Part shown: positions 50,420-59,507 of the stretch, in pieces
Layout: every line of letters starts with the position of its first letter
Position numbering within the stretch: position 1 is the stretch's first letter
From: an uncultured Acidobacteriia bacterium
GTDB taxonomy: Bacteria > Acidobacteriota > Terriglobia > Bryobacterales > Bryobacteraceae
DNA length: 64,000 bases
Reading direction: 5' to 3'
Assembly (NCBI GenBank): GCA_903900705.1
Contig: CAIUOG010000057.1
Location: 1-64,000 of the forward strand
Position numbers and translations under genes: made by a program
Notes under the pieces: generated by a model
Databases searched by the model: none
Told to the model about the DNA's origin: nothing
The model's input: the letters and a program-made list of their open reading frames with translations, nothing else

Positions 50420-53092
50420 GTGAAAAATCCGCCCCCCGAAAGTCACCACGCCCCTTCCACGCCTGAGCATCTCCGGCTGGCGGAATCTGAACAGAGAAGC
50501 TCCCACTGGAAGCGCTGGGGGCCCTATCTGAGCGAACGAGCCTGGGGTACTGTTCGCGAGGACTACAGCGAGAACGGCACCGCCTGGGAATATGTCTCCC
50601 ACGACGCTTCCCGCTCGAAGGCCTACCGCTGGAATGAAGACGGTATCGCCGGCATTTCGGACCGTCACCAGAAGATCTGTTTCGCCGTTGCCATGTGGAA
50701 CGGGAAGGATCCCATTCTCAAGGAACGCCTTTTTGGCCTCACCGGCAATGAAGGCAACCACGGCGAAGACGTAAAAGAAAACTATTACTACCTGGATTCC
50801 ACGCCCACGCACTCGTACATGAAGTATTTGTACAAGTACCCGCAGGCTGAATTCCCTTACGCGCGGCTGGTGAACGAAAACAAAAACCGGGGCCGTGAGG
50901 CGCCCGAGTTCGAATTAATGGATACCGGCGTCTTCAACGACAGCCGGTATTTCGATGTTTTCACCGAGTACGCAAAAGCAACCTCGGAAGATATTCTCAT
51001 CCGCATCACCGCCGCCAACCGCGGACCGGATGAAGCGACCATCCATCTTCTGCCCACCATCTGGTTCCGCAACACCTGGTCCTGGGCGCATGGCGTGAAG
51101 CGCCCGTTCATGCACCGCTGTGGCGGTGCGCGCAGCGCCATCGAACTCGATGAACCCCAGTACGGCAAGCGCCGCATCGTGTTTGAAGGCGATGTGCCGC
51201 TGTTGTTCACGGAAAATGAGACCAACTCGAAGCGCCTGGCCGGACTCCAGACCGGGCCCACCTTCGCCAAGGACGGCATCAACGACTACGTGGTGAACGG
51301 CAACCGGCAGGCCGTAAAACCAGGCCAGACCGGCACCAAAGCCGCGGCGCACTACAAATTCACGGTACCGGCGGGCGGGGAAGTCTCCATCCGCATCCGG
51401 CTCACCGACGACCTGGCTGCTTCCGCCATCATCGCCGAAGATTTCGATGCGACCTTCGCCGCCCGCATCAGCGAGGCCGATGATTTCTACGCCGAAGTCA
51501 TTCCGCCGGACCTTTCCGATGACGCCCGCAACGTGATGCGCCAGGCCTTTGCCGGTCTGCTCTGGTCCAAGCAGTTCTATCACTACGTGGTGCGTGACTG
51601 GCTCGAAGGCGATCCCACCGGCCCCAAACCTCCCGAATCCCGCAAAAAGGGCCGCAATCACGACTGGCTCCACCTCTATAACGCCGACGTCATCTCGATG
51701 CCGGACAAGTGGGAATACCCCTGGTACGCCGCCTGGGATCTGGCCTTCCACACCATCCCGCTCGCCATGGTGGACAGCGAATTCGCCAAGCAGCAGCTCA
51801 TGCTGATGCTGCGCGAATGGTACATGCACCCGAACGGGCAGATTCCGGCCTACGAGTGGGCGTTCGGCGACGTCAACCCGCCGGTGCACGCCTGGGCCGC
51901 CTGGCGCGTTTATAAAATCGACAAACGCCGCCACGGCAAGGGCGACCGCAATTTTCTGCAGCGCATCTTCCACAAGCTGATGCTGAACTTCACCTGGTGG
52001 GTGAACCGTAAGGATGCCGAAGGCCGCAACGTCTTCCAGGGCGGCTTCCTTGGCCTCGATAACATCGGCGTCTTTGACCGCAGCGCTCCGTTGCCCACCG
52101 GCGGTTACATCGAACAGGCGGATGGCACCGGGTGGATGGCGATGTACAGCCTGAACCTGCTGGCAATCGCCATGGAACTGGCCAAAGAAGACCCCTCCTA
52201 TGAGGACGTGGCGAGCAAGTTCTGGGAACACTTCCTGCACATTGCCAACGCCATGAACCATATGGGCAAAGACGGCATTGGCATGTGGGATGAGCGCGAC
52301 GGCTTCTTCTATGACATGCTGCACCTGCCGGACCGCGGCCTGCTGCCCATGCGCATCCGGTCCATGGTGGGCCTGATCCCGCTGTTCGCCGTGGAAACGC
52401 TCGATCCCGAAGTCATCGCCAAACTGCGCGGCTTCGAACGCCGCATGGACTGGTTCATCGAGAACCGCAAAGACCTGACCGCCAACGTGGCCAGCATGAA
52501 CGCGCATGGCGTAGGCAAACGCCGCCTGCTCTCCATCGCCGGCGAGGAGCAGCTGCGCAGCGTCCTGCGCTACATGCTCGATGAGAATGAGTTCCTCTCT
52601 GACTACGGCATTCGCGCCCTCTCGCGCGTCCACAAAGACCACCCCTACACCCTGCACGCGGGCGGACGGGAGTACAAGGTGGATTACGAGCCGGCCGAAT
52701 CCAACACCGGCATCTTCGGCGGCAATTCCAACTGGCGCGGACCCATCTGGTATCCCGTCAACTACCTGCTCATCGAATCCCTGCAGAAGTTCCACCATTA
52801 CTACGGTGATGAGTTTCAGGTGGAATGCCCCACCGGTTCCGGCCACTTTATGAACCTCTGGGAGGTGGCGGCGGAGATCTCGCGCCGTCTCACCCGTACC
52901 TTCCTGCAGGATGCCGATGGACGCAGGCCCGCGCACGGCAAAGACTGGCAGTATCAGTCCGACCCCCACTGGAAGGATCTGATCCTGTTCTACGAGTATT
53001 TCCACGGCGACAACGGCTCCGGCCTGGGTGCGAACCACCAAACCGGCTGGACCGGTCTCGCTGCCAAACTTCTGCAGCAGAGCGGCGAGTAA
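50420..53092 (+). CDS. GH63-like glucosidase (large, cytoplasmic)
   Basis: An 890-residue protein with no signal peptide. The opening [19 protein letters not shown] followed by [27 protein letters not shown] is typical of bacterial GH63-family glucosidases. An N-terminal beta domain (residues 90-360) is followed by an alpha/alpha barrel with [46 protein letters not shown] and [23 protein letters not shown]; acidic residues in WDLAFH and near the end are candidate catalytic pairs. Starts with GTG. Substrate likely an alpha-glucoside such as a trehalose, glycerate or oligosaccharide derivative; unknown. Five bases separate it from the permease. Confidence 0.82.
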   Translation: MKNPPPESHHAPSTPEHLRLAESEQRSSHWKRWGPYLSERAWGTVREDYSENGTAWEYVSHDASRSKAYRWNEDGIAGISDRHQKICFAVAMWNGKDPILKERLFGLTGNEGNHGEDVKENYYYLDSTPTHSYMKYLYKYPQAEFPYARLVNENKNRGREAPEFELMDTGVFNDSRYFDVFTEYAKATSEDILIRITAANRGPDEATIHLLPTIWFRNTWSWAHGVKRPFMHRCGGARSAIELDEPQYGKRRIVFEGDVPLLFTENETNSKRLAGLQTGPTFAKDGINDYVVNGNRQAVKPGQTGTKAAAHYKFTVPAGGEVSIRIRLTDDLAASAIIAEDFDATFAARISEADDFYAEVIPPDLSDDARNVMRQAFAGLLWSKQFYHYVVRDWLEGDPTGPKPPESRKKGRNHDWLHLYNADVISMPDKWEYPWYAAWDLAFHTIPLAMVDSEFAKQQLMLMLREWYMHPNGQIPAYEWAFGDVNPPVHAWAAWRVYKIDKRRHGKGDRNFLQRIFHKLMLNFTWWVNRKDAEGRNVFQGGFLGLDNIGVFDRSAPLPTGGYIEQADGTGWMAMYSLNLLAIAMELAKEDPSYEDVASKFWEHFLHIANAMNHMGKDGIGMWDERDGFFYDMLHLPDRGLLPMRIRSMVGLIPLFAVETLDPEVIAKLRGFERRMDWFIENRKDLTANVASMNAHGVGKRRLLSIAGEEQLRSVLRYMLDENEFLSDYGIRALSRVHKDHPYTLHAGGREYKVDYEPAESNTGIFGGNSNWRGPIWYPVNYLLIESLQKFHHYYGDEFQVECPTGSGHFMNLWEVAAEISRRLTRTFLQDADGRRPAHGKDWQYQSDPHWKDLILFYEYFHGDNGSGLGANHQTGWTGLAAKLLQQSGE

Positions 53093-53096
53093 ACGA

Positions 53097-54539
53097 ATGC
53101 GCGGGCAGAAGCGGCTGGCAGCGGTTCTCACGCCGCTTCAGGCCCTGGGAGTAGTGGTCGGCGGCACCATCGGAGCTTCCATCTTCCTGGTGCCTTCGGT
53201 CATCGCGCAGCATCTGCCGTTTCTGTCCGGCGCGCTTCTGGTCTGGATCCTGGGCGCGCTGATCAGCCTGGCGGGCGTGCTCACTATTTCCGAACTGGCG
53301 GCCATGCTGCCGGACGCGGGCGGCGGGTACGTTTATATCCGCGCGGCCTTCGGGCCGCTGCTGGGTTTCGTCTTCGCCTGGACGGATGCGGTGCTCATCC
53401 GGGCGGGCGCGGCCTGCACCATCAGCTACACGTTCGGCATCTACTTCGCGCAACTGGCGGGCGCGCCCGCCGGCATTCCTCCCGCCGCCTGGCAGGGCAT
53501 CATCGCGGGCCTCCTGATTGCGGCCCTGATGCTGCTGAACTATCGGGGCGCGAAGGCCAGCGGAGACCTACAGGTGGCAGGCATGGCCGTGAAGGCCGTC
53601 GCGCTCGGTTCAGCCCTGATTCTCCCTTTGGTTTTGTGGCACGGACCCAACTCTCTGCTGTCCGCTCCGGCTCTCGGGGCGCAGCCAGATGGGTTCGCTT
53701 TTTCGAGTCTCTTTCCGGCGCTCTTCGCGGCCATGATTCCCGTCATGTGGACCTACGCGGGCTGGGAACAACTGGCGCATCTCACCGAGGAAGTCGCCAA
53801 TCCGGGCCGCAATATGCCGCGCGTTTTCTCGGCCGGGCTGCTGATGATTGGCCTGCTGTATCTCGCCGTCACGGTGGGCATCCATTACGTGCTGCCGTGG
53901 AAAGCGGTATCCGAGAGCCAGGCCGTGGGAGCGGATCTGTTCCGCGCGCTTTTCGGCGAGACCGGTGTCCGCCTGATCTCCGGCCTGATTCTGATCTCCA
54001 CCATCTTCACGGCCAACGGCGCGGTGATGTCCGGGCCGCGATCCGCCTTTGCATTGGCCCGCAATGGCGATGCGCCGGCCCTGCTGAGCCGGGTGCATCC
54101 CCGCTTCCATACACCCGCCAATGCGGTGCTCGCGATGGGCTCCTGGTCCCTGCTGCTGCTGGTCTTCAGCGTGGCCGTGATGGTGGCCCCGCTGCCTGCG
54201 GGATTGCCCGATGGAATCCGCGACGCCTGGGCCGCTCTGCAGCGCCGTCCGCTGTTCGACGTGATGATCTCCTGGGTGATGTTTGGCTACCTGCTGCTGC
54301 AGAGTCTGGTGGCGGCCAGCCTGATCGTTCTGCGCCGCCGTCATCCGGAATGGGAGCGCCCCTTCCGCGTGCCCGGTTATCCGTTCGTACCGCTGGCCAG
54401 CATCGCCGCCACGGGTTGCCTGATGGCGTCCATGGCCGGTTCCGGCGCGTTGGAAGTAATGGCCGGTCTGGGACTGATTCTCGCGGGAATTCCCGTCAAA
54501 TACCTTTACAGCGCGTCCCGCAAATCGTTGTTAACCTGA
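53097..54539 (+). CDS. APC-family amino acid permease
   Basis: A 480-residue membrane protein with about twelve hydrophobic segments. The first helix carries VVGGTIGASIFLVPSVIAQ, the consensus glycine-rich substrate site; GGGYVYIRAAFGPLLGF and WTYAGWEQLAHLTEEVANPGRNMP are further APC marks. The frame is open upstream inside the GH63 gene, but the ATG at 53097 gives the usual N-terminus. Substrate cannot be read. The haem-HhH protein gene begins four bases after its stop. Confidence 0.88.
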   Translation: MRGQKRLAAVLTPLQALGVVVGGTIGASIFLVPSVIAQHLPFLSGALLVWILGALISLAGVLTISELAAMLPDAGGGYVYIRAAFGPLLGFVFAWTDAVLIRAGAACTISYTFGIYFAQLAGAPAGIPPAAWQGIIAGLLIAALMLLNYRGAKASGDLQVAGMAVKAVALGSALILPLVLWHGPNSLLSAPALGAQPDGFAFSSLFPALFAAMIPVMWTYAGWEQLAHLTEEVANPGRNMPRVFSAGLLMIGLLYLAVTVGIHYVLPWKAVSESQAVGADLFRALFGETGVRLISGLILISTIFTANGAVMSGPRSAFALARNGDAPALLSRVHPRFHTPANAVLAMGSWSLLLLVFSVAVMVAPLPAGLPDGIRDAWAALQRRPLFDVMISWVMFGYLLLQSLVAASLIVLRRRHPEWERPFRVPGYPFVPLASIAATGCLMASMAGSGALEVMAGLGLILAGIPVKYLYSASRKSLLT

Positions 54540-54543
54540 GGGT

Positions 54544-55017
54544 ATGCGCGTTACCCGGGTCCTGTTTGCCGCTGTTGCTTTTGTGTCACTTGCCCTCGCC
54601 GGTACCTCCGGACCGGCGGATGACGTGGTTTTGCCCGATGGCAAAGCGAAGGCACTCATCGAAAACACCTGCACGGAATGTCACGGCCTGGACCAGGTGG
54701 TGAGCAGCCCCATGTCATCCGAGCAATGGCGCAGCACCGTGAAAAGCATGGTGAAAAAGGGCGCAACGCTCTCCGCTGAGCAGATTGACACGGTGGTTGA
54801 TTACCTTACCGTCTACTTCTCGCCCGATAGGGTGAACGTGAACACAGCCGGCGCGCAGGAGCTGCAGGATGGCTTGCAGATCACGGCCGCCGAAGCGGCG
54901 GCGATCCTCCAGTACCGCAAGGCCAACGGGGCCATCAAAGACTTCGCCGGGCTCCAGAAGGTGCCGGGCCTCGATCAGAAGAAGCTGGCTTCGAAGAAGG
55001 ATTCCATCAGCTTCTGA
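54544..55017 (+). CDS. Exported c-type cytochrome fused to a ComEA-like helix-hairpin-helix domain
   Basis: A 157-residue protein. A signal peptide (VLFAAVAFVSLALAG) precedes a small cytochrome c domain with haem-binding CTECH at residues 43-47 and the downstream W-x3-V-x2-MVKKGA pattern whose methionine may be the axial ligand. From about residue 97, NVNTAGAQELQDGLQITAAEAAAILQYRKANGAIKDFAGLQKVPGL (quoted in parts: NVNTAGAQEL, AAAILQYRKANG, LQKVPGL) follows the ComEA helix-hairpin-helix pattern, with slightly degenerate hairpin glycines. It would be periplasmic. A haem plus HhH combination suggests a redox protein that touches DNA or a partner; function unknown. It is convergent with the GGDEF gene. 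Confidence 0.8.
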   Translation: MRVTRVLFAAVAFVSLALAGTSGPADDVVLPDGKAKALIENTCTECHGLDQVVSSPMSSEQWRSTVKSMVKKGATLSAEQIDTVVDYLTVYFSPDRVNVNTAGAQELQDGLQITAAEAAAILQYRKANGAIKDFAGLQKVPGLDQKKLASKKDSISF

Positions 55018-55020
55018 GTT

Positions 55021-57432
55021 TCAGGCAACCAGCAGCTGTTTCTTCTTGCCGCGCTTGGCGTCGTACATCCGCTCGTCCGCCACTTCCAGCAGGGTTTCGG
55101 CATCCGAGCCGTCTTCCGGGAACCGCGAAACGCCGGCGCTGATGCTCACCCGCGCGGGGCAATTGGCTTCGGCGGGAATGCCCCGGCCAATCACTTCAAG
55201 CTTGTGCAGAATCTCCGCGAGGCTCTGCGTGGCTTCCGGCAGAATCAGCACGAACTCATCGCCGCCCAGCCGCGCCACAAAGTCACCCGCCCGGCAGGTA
55301 TGACGCAGCGCCTTGCCCACGGACTGCAGAATCCGGTTGCCCGCCAGGTGACCGTACTCGTCATTGGCCCGCTTGAAGCCGTCCAGATCCATCATGATCA
55401 CGGCAAACCGACCGCCGCGGCGCGCACTGTTGGCCACCTCGGCTTCCAGATACTTGAAGAGAGCGCGGGCATTCTGCAGACCCGTCAGTTCATCGGTATC
55501 AGCGGCATTGTTGGCCCGCTCGAACCGCAGGGAGTTCTCGATGGCGTGACCGGCCTTCGGAGCAATGGCCTGCAGAATGCGCCGGTGGTCCAGACTGAAC
55601 GCCTCGTTCTTCAGGTGATAGAGAGTCAGAACTCCCACCAGACCATCGCGCCCCTGCAGCGGCACGGAAATGGCGGCACGCAGCGAAGTCACCATGCGCG
55701 GGTCATTCAGATAACCAGGCTCCACCGCCGGATTGCCGTTCAGCACGGGATGATCGTTCTCCGCCACCCAGCCGGAAAGCCCCTGCCCCATGGGAATTCG
55801 TAGCGAAGAGAACATCCGGAAGCTCTCGCCCTTCACAAAGCGCGGCACCAACACATCGCCCTCCACCAGATACACCACAATGGCGTCATGCTCGATGATC
55901 TTGCCGAGGCGCACGGCGAGCAGCGCCAGCGTCTCTTCCAGGCTGAGGGAACTGCCCAGGTCGTTGGTGACCTCAAGCAGCAGCTGGAATTCGCGGCGCG
56001 CGCCGGAGATGGCGAGGCTGAAGTTGTCGGTTGAAGCGGGCGCGGGCTGGCGCGACGGTTCCTCAAAGCCGGTCGCCGGCGCGAGACCCCGCTCCACTTT
56101 CACGTTGGAAGACAGCTTTACGCAGTCTACGGTTTCACTGCGCGCCTTGAGTTCCAGTTCGCGGAAACGTCGCGCCAGAATGTCCACCACGGCGGGATCA
56201 AAGCTCTTCCCCGCTTCCTGCTGCACAATCCGCATGGCGTCTTCGAGCGGCATCGCCCGGCGGTACTGCCTGTGCGACGCCAGCGCGTCCAGACAATCCA
56301 CAGACGAAAGAATGCGCGCGCCGATGGGAATCTGTTTGCCCACTAAGCCATCCGGATAACCAGTGCCATCCCATTTCTCATGATGAGAACGCACGATCGG
56401 CACCACGGGGTAAGGAAAGTGGACTCGCTCCAGAATTTCCGCTCCCACTACCGGGTGCACCTTCATTTTTTCGAACTCATCCGGAGTCAGTTTTCCAGGC
56501 TTGGAAATAATGTATTCGGGAACAGCGAGCTTACCCACATCATGCAGCAGAGCGGCGGCTTCGAGCGCCTGCATCTCCGGCTCAGAGAGCTGCAATTCCC
56601 GTCCGATTTCCGATGCGTAGACCTGCACCCGGCGCAGGTGGGCGGCGGTGGTGTCATCCTTCGCGTCAATTGCCAGAGCCAGCGTCTCAATCGTTCGGAG
56701 GTGCAGCTGCGCCATCTCCCGGATATGTCTCTGCTGCTCTTCCATCCGGCCCAGATAGACGCTATAAGAGCGATACACCAGATAGAGAGGCGGCACGGCC
56801 AGAATCAAAGCGGACCAGCCGACAAAGCGATCCAGAAAATGCAATACGCCCGCGATGACTCCACCCACCAGATACTGCGGCGACGTCCAGAGATAGGAGT
56901 CCCGCCATACGCCGAAAAATGTCTTACCCAGAGTGATACTCACAATTCCGGTCACACTGACCGTGTTCACTATGAAGTAGACCAGAGACGCCAGCAGCAG
57001 GCTGATGGCGCTGGCCGCTTCCGAGTGAGACATGACGCCCAGGCGCAGGGCGGCGTCGGCCGCCACGATCGGGAACGCCATGGCAAAGACGCTGAAGACA
57101 ACCTGATACCAGCGTGGCGAAGGGTCGGCCTGAATATAAGACTGACCCAGCGCACTCGCAATGCCCACCAGCAGACCGGCTCCCAGACTGAGATTCATCA
57201 GAGAGGCCAGAATCACCACATAATTCATCGAGAGGGTTACAGAGACGCCGGGAAGACGGATCTTTAATCGTGAGGCAAAGACAGAAGCCAGCAGGTAACT
57301 GACGATCAGGCTAATATTTTGCTTGTGCCAGTTGGTGGTGAGCAGCGAAGACAGGATGAACCAGGAACCACCCAACACAATCATGGACCAGTAGAGCCGC
57401 GCCATCCTCGGCATTTGAGCAAACGTCGTCAT
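55021..57432 (-). CDS. Membrane HD-GYP / GAF / GGDEF protein (cyclic-di-GMP turnover)
   Basis: About 803 residues. The N-terminal 215 residues hold six to seven hydrophobic segments. An HD-GYP phosphodiesterase domain follows with LLHDVGKLAVPEYI, HPVVGAEIL, RSHHEKWDGTGYPDG; then a GAF domain (about 470-620) and a C-terminal GGDEF domain with DELTGLQNARALF, MMDLDGFKRANDEYGH and an intact RLGGDEF. An RAGD inhibitory I-site lies five residues before GGDEF. Both domains look active, so it could make and break c-di-GMP, with GAF controlling the balance. Start at 57432 follows AAAGGT by eight bases; an upstream ATG at 57483 lacks this. Confidence 0.9.
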   Translation of the reverse strand: MTTFAQMPRMARLYWSMIVLGGSWFILSSLLTTNWHKQNISLIVSYLLASVFASRLKIRLPGVSVTLSMNYVVILASLMNLSLGAGLLVGIASALGQSYIQADPSPRWYQVVFSVFAMAFPIVAADAALRLGVMSHSEAASAISLLLASLVYFIVNTVSVTGIVSITLGKTFFGVWRDSYLWTSPQYLVGGVIAGVLHFLDRFVGWSALILAVPPLYLVYRSYSVYLGRMEEQQRHIREMAQLHLRTIETLALAIDAKDDTTAAHLRRVQVYASEIGRELQLSEPEMQALEAAALLHDVGKLAVPEYIISKPGKLTPDEFEKMKVHPVVGAEILERVHFPYPVVPIVRSHHEKWDGTGYPDGLVGKQIPIGARILSSVDCLDALASHRQYRRAMPLEDAMRIVQQEAGKSFDPAVVDILARRFRELELKARSETVDCVKLSSNVKVERGLAPATGFEEPSRQPAPASTDNFSLAISGARREFQLLLEVTNDLGSSLSLEETLALLAVRLGKIIEHDAIVVYLVEGDVLVPRFVKGESFRMFSSLRIPMGQGLSGWVAENDHPVLNGNPAVEPGYLNDPRMVTSLRAAISVPLQGRDGLVGVLTLYHLKNEAFSLDHRRILQAIAPKAGHAIENSLRFERANNAADTDELTGLQNARALFKYLEAEVANSARRGGRFAVIMMDLDGFKRANDEYGHLAGNRILQSVGKALRHTCRAGDFVARLGGDEFVLILPEATQSLAEILHKLEVIGRGIPAEANCPARVSISAGVSRFPEDGSDAETLLEVADERMYDAKRGKKKQLLVA

Positions 57433-57527
57433 TTCTTTTACCTTTGGCCGCCTGGCGGTACATGGAGAGTGTGGCATGTACAAGCCGCCGTGAACCAGTT
57501 ATCGAGTGTTAACTTCCAGGCGTACGG

Positions 57528-57574
57528 GGTACCCATTACTCACCGGTCTCAGCCCGAAACCGGGTAATGGTACC
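57528..57574. repeat. 47-base imperfect inverted repeat
   Basis: The arm GGTACCCATTAC pairs with GTAATGGTACC (eleven pairs, one bulged C), and inside it CCGGT pairs with ACCGG around a short loop. The two nested stems make a strong hairpin or dyad on either strand. No T-tract follows, so it is not a standard terminator. It is about 95 bases upstream of the GGDEF gene start and 260 upstream of the subtilase start. Confidence 0.7.
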
Positions 57575-57742
57575 AGACTCAAAAAGCACGGATCTGCTCC
57601 GCCGGAACGCTTAACACGATCACTATCCGCAGACCGGTTCCCGCAGCCCTCATATGATAACCGTGAGGTTTTCAACGTCTTAGGGAACAAAACCTGCGGA
57701 AGCAATAACCGCGCGAGGCAAAAAGCGTGGCCTGGCAGTACT

Positions 57743-57770
57743 ATCCGTCATCACGGGGATGTTAACGGAT
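57743..57770 (+). other. Stem-loop in the subtilase leader
   Basis: ATCCGT pairs with ACGGAT, and within it CATC pairs with GATG around the loop ACGGG, with TTA bulged. The element is flanked by the direct repeat GGCAGTA (57734-57740 and 57771-57777) and preceded by another small stem, GCGG/CCGC at 57696-57712. About 67 bases remain to the start codon. Could be an mRNA regulatory structure. Confidence 0.45.
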
Positions 57771-57836
57771 GGCAGTATTTTCAACTCTGCGGACACATGG
57801 CAGACTCGCACTGTGACACAAGCCGGAGAAATGAGA

Positions 57837-59498
57837 ATGACTTTCCTGTTGCACCCGCTGCGTTTGCCGCCCGTAAGAACTCTGCTGCGCGCAGCGCTCT
57901 TAGCCTGTGTCTCATGCAGTCTTATATTTGCCGCGCCAGGCTCTGAGAAATTGGCGCCGGAACTTCGCCCCGAAAACCCGCGGTCAACGGTTGACGTCAT
58001 TATTCAATATCGCGTCGTCCCGGTTTCCGCTCATCATCAGCGCGTGAATCAGCTGGGTGGGCGGCTGCGCCACGAGTTCCAGTCCATTCGTGGCGCGCAC
58101 TATACAGTCCCGGCATCGTCTCTTGCTGACCTTGCAAATGATCCCGACGTCATCTACATCTCGCCCGACCGGGCGGTACAGGGGCTCCTGAACTACACCG
58201 CGGTCGCGGTCCGCGCCGACGTCGCTCACTCATCCGGCTACACCGGCGAGGGCGTCACCGTGGCCGTCATTGACAGCGGTATCGCGGACATCCCGGACTT
58301 TCATGGCGGCGGAAATCATCTGGTCTATCAGGAATCCTTTATTGGAGGTACCGCCGCCGATCAATATGGACACGGCACACATGTGGCCGGAATTCTCGCG
58401 GCTTCCGGGGCGAATGGCTACAGCCTCTACCAGGGGATTGCTCCCGGCGTCGACATCGTCAATCTGCGGGTGCTCGATAAGAATGGCTCCGGGACGGACA
58501 GCGCGGTGATCGCCGCCATCAACCGCGCCATCCAGTTGCGCAGCCAGTACAACATCCGCGTGATCAACCTCTCGCTGGGGCGTCCGGTGACGGTCTCCTA
58601 CCAGCAGGATCCACTCTGCCAGGCCGTGGAAGCGGCGTGGAATGCGGGCATCGTGGTGGTCGCCGCCGCGGGCAATGACGGTCGCAACAACACTCTGGGA
58701 ACCAACGGATATTCCACCATCAGTGTGCCGGGCAACGACCCCTCCGTCATCACAGTCGGGGCGATGAAGACGATGGGGACCTATTCCACCAGTGACGACC
58801 AGATTGCGAGCTACAGTTCCAAAGGCCCCACTCTGCTCGACCACGTGGTGAAGCCCGATATTATGGCGCCGGGAAACCACGTTGTGTCCGTTCTTCCCGC
58901 GGGCCTGACGCTCAGCCAGTTGTATCCCACCAACAGCTATCCCGGCGGCCATTTTCAGCTGAGCGGGACCAGCATGGCCACGCCGGTGGTCAGCGCCGCC
59001 GCCGCGTTGCTGCTGGCGCAACAGCCCTCGCTGTCTCCGGATCAGGTGAAGGCCATGCTGATGAAGGGCGCATCGAAAAACCTGCCTTCCTCCAGCTCTG
59101 TCTATGACCCGGTGACGGGCAAGACTTACACCAGTTACAACGACATTTTCACGGTTGGCGCGGGTTATCTGGATATCATCGGCACGCTCTGGGGCGGCTT
59201 TTACGCGCAGGGCTCAGCCCGGTCCCCCACGGCCACCTGGGATTCCGTGGCGAAGCGTGTCACGCTCACCGGTGTTTCCGGAACGAACGTCGTCTGGGGC
59301 AACACGTCGGACTGGAGTCCCGCCGCCGTGTGGGGCGCGAATGCCGTGAGCGGCGTCAACGTGGTGTGGGGCAACAACGTGGTGTGGGGCAGTGGCACGG
59401 TTTCCGGGTTCAACGTGGTGTGGGGCCAGCATGTGGTGTGGGGGCAGTCCGGCGCTGTTGCCGACGCGGCCAAAATGCTGACGGGCGGCGAGAACTAA
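57837..59498 (+). CDS. Secreted subtilisin-like serine protease with NVVWG repeats
   Basis: A 553-residue S8 peptidase. Long basic signal peptide (HPLRLPPVRTLLRAALLACVSCSLIFAA), an inhibitor-like propeptide (VDVIIQYRVVPVSAHHQRVNQLGG to about 105) and a catalytic domain with Asp in VAVIDSGIADIPDFHG, His in YGHGTHVAGIL, Asn in VVAAAGNDG and Ser in SGTSMATPVVSAA. The last 70 residues hold a repeat of NVVWG. Start chosen because GGAG lies eight bases before it; the ATG six bases upstream is only two bases from GGAG. Expected to be secreted or surface-bound after propeptide removal. Confidence 0.9.
   Translation: MTFLLHPLRLPPVRTLLRAALLACVSCSLIFAAPGSEKLAPELRPENPRSTVDVIIQYRVVPVSAHHQRVNQLGGRLRHEFQSIRGAHYTVPASSLADLANDPDVIYISPDRAVQGLLNYTAVAVRADVAHSSGYTGEGVTVAVIDSGIADIPDFHGGGNHLVYQESFIGGTAADQYGHGTHVAGILAASGANGYSLYQGIAPGVDIVNLRVLDKNGSGTDSAVIAAINRAIQLRSQYNIRVINLSLGRPVTVSYQQDPLCQAVEAAWNAGIVVVAAAGNDGRNNTLGTNGYSTISVPGNDPSVITVGAMKTMGTYSTSDDQIASYSSKGPTLLDHVVKPDIMAPGNHVVSVLPAGLTLSQLYPTNSYPGGHFQLSGTSMATPVVSAAAALLLAQQPSLSPDQVKAMLMKGASKNLPSSSSVYDPVTGKTYTSYNDIFTVGAGYLDIIGTLWGGFYAQGSARSPTATWDSVAKRVTLTGVSGTNVVWGNTSDWSPAAVWGANAVSGVNVVWGNNVVWGSGTVSGFNVVWGQHVVWGQSGAVADAAKMLTGGEN
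59286..59444 (+). repeat. NVVWG coding repeat region in the subtilase
   Basis: Within the subtilase C-terminus the pentapeptide NVVWG occurs four times exactly, plus variants AAVWG and HVVWG, with spacers such as VSGV and VSGF that recur. The copies use different codons (AACGTCGTC and AACGTGGTG), so it is a protein-level repeat and not a recent DNA duplication. Confidence 0.85.
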
Positions 59499-59507
59499 GC
59501 CGGTCGC

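Larger units (their letters stand above)
57433..57836. other. 404-base non-coding gap between the GGDEF gene and the subtilase gene
   Basis: The longest non-coding stretch in the window. It contains a long imperfect palindrome (57528-57574) and, closer to the subtilase, stacked small hairpins and a direct repeat (57696-57777). Both flanking genes read outward, so the gap should contain two promoters, but no convincing -35/-10 pair could be fixed. Short frames that cross it lack coding character. Confidence 0.6.

Noticed and set aside
50915-53131. A 738-codon open frame on the reverse strand opposite the GH63-like gene.
   Set aside because: It is a by-product of high GC codon bias in the real gene; its translation is low-complexity, His/Gly/Val-rich and has no domain, while the forward frame has clear family motifs.
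57506-57946. A 146-codon forward frame crossing the gap before the subtilase.
   Set aside because: It continues into the subtilase signal-peptide region in another frame, has no ribosome-binding site and shows no domain; the gap is better explained as regulatory.
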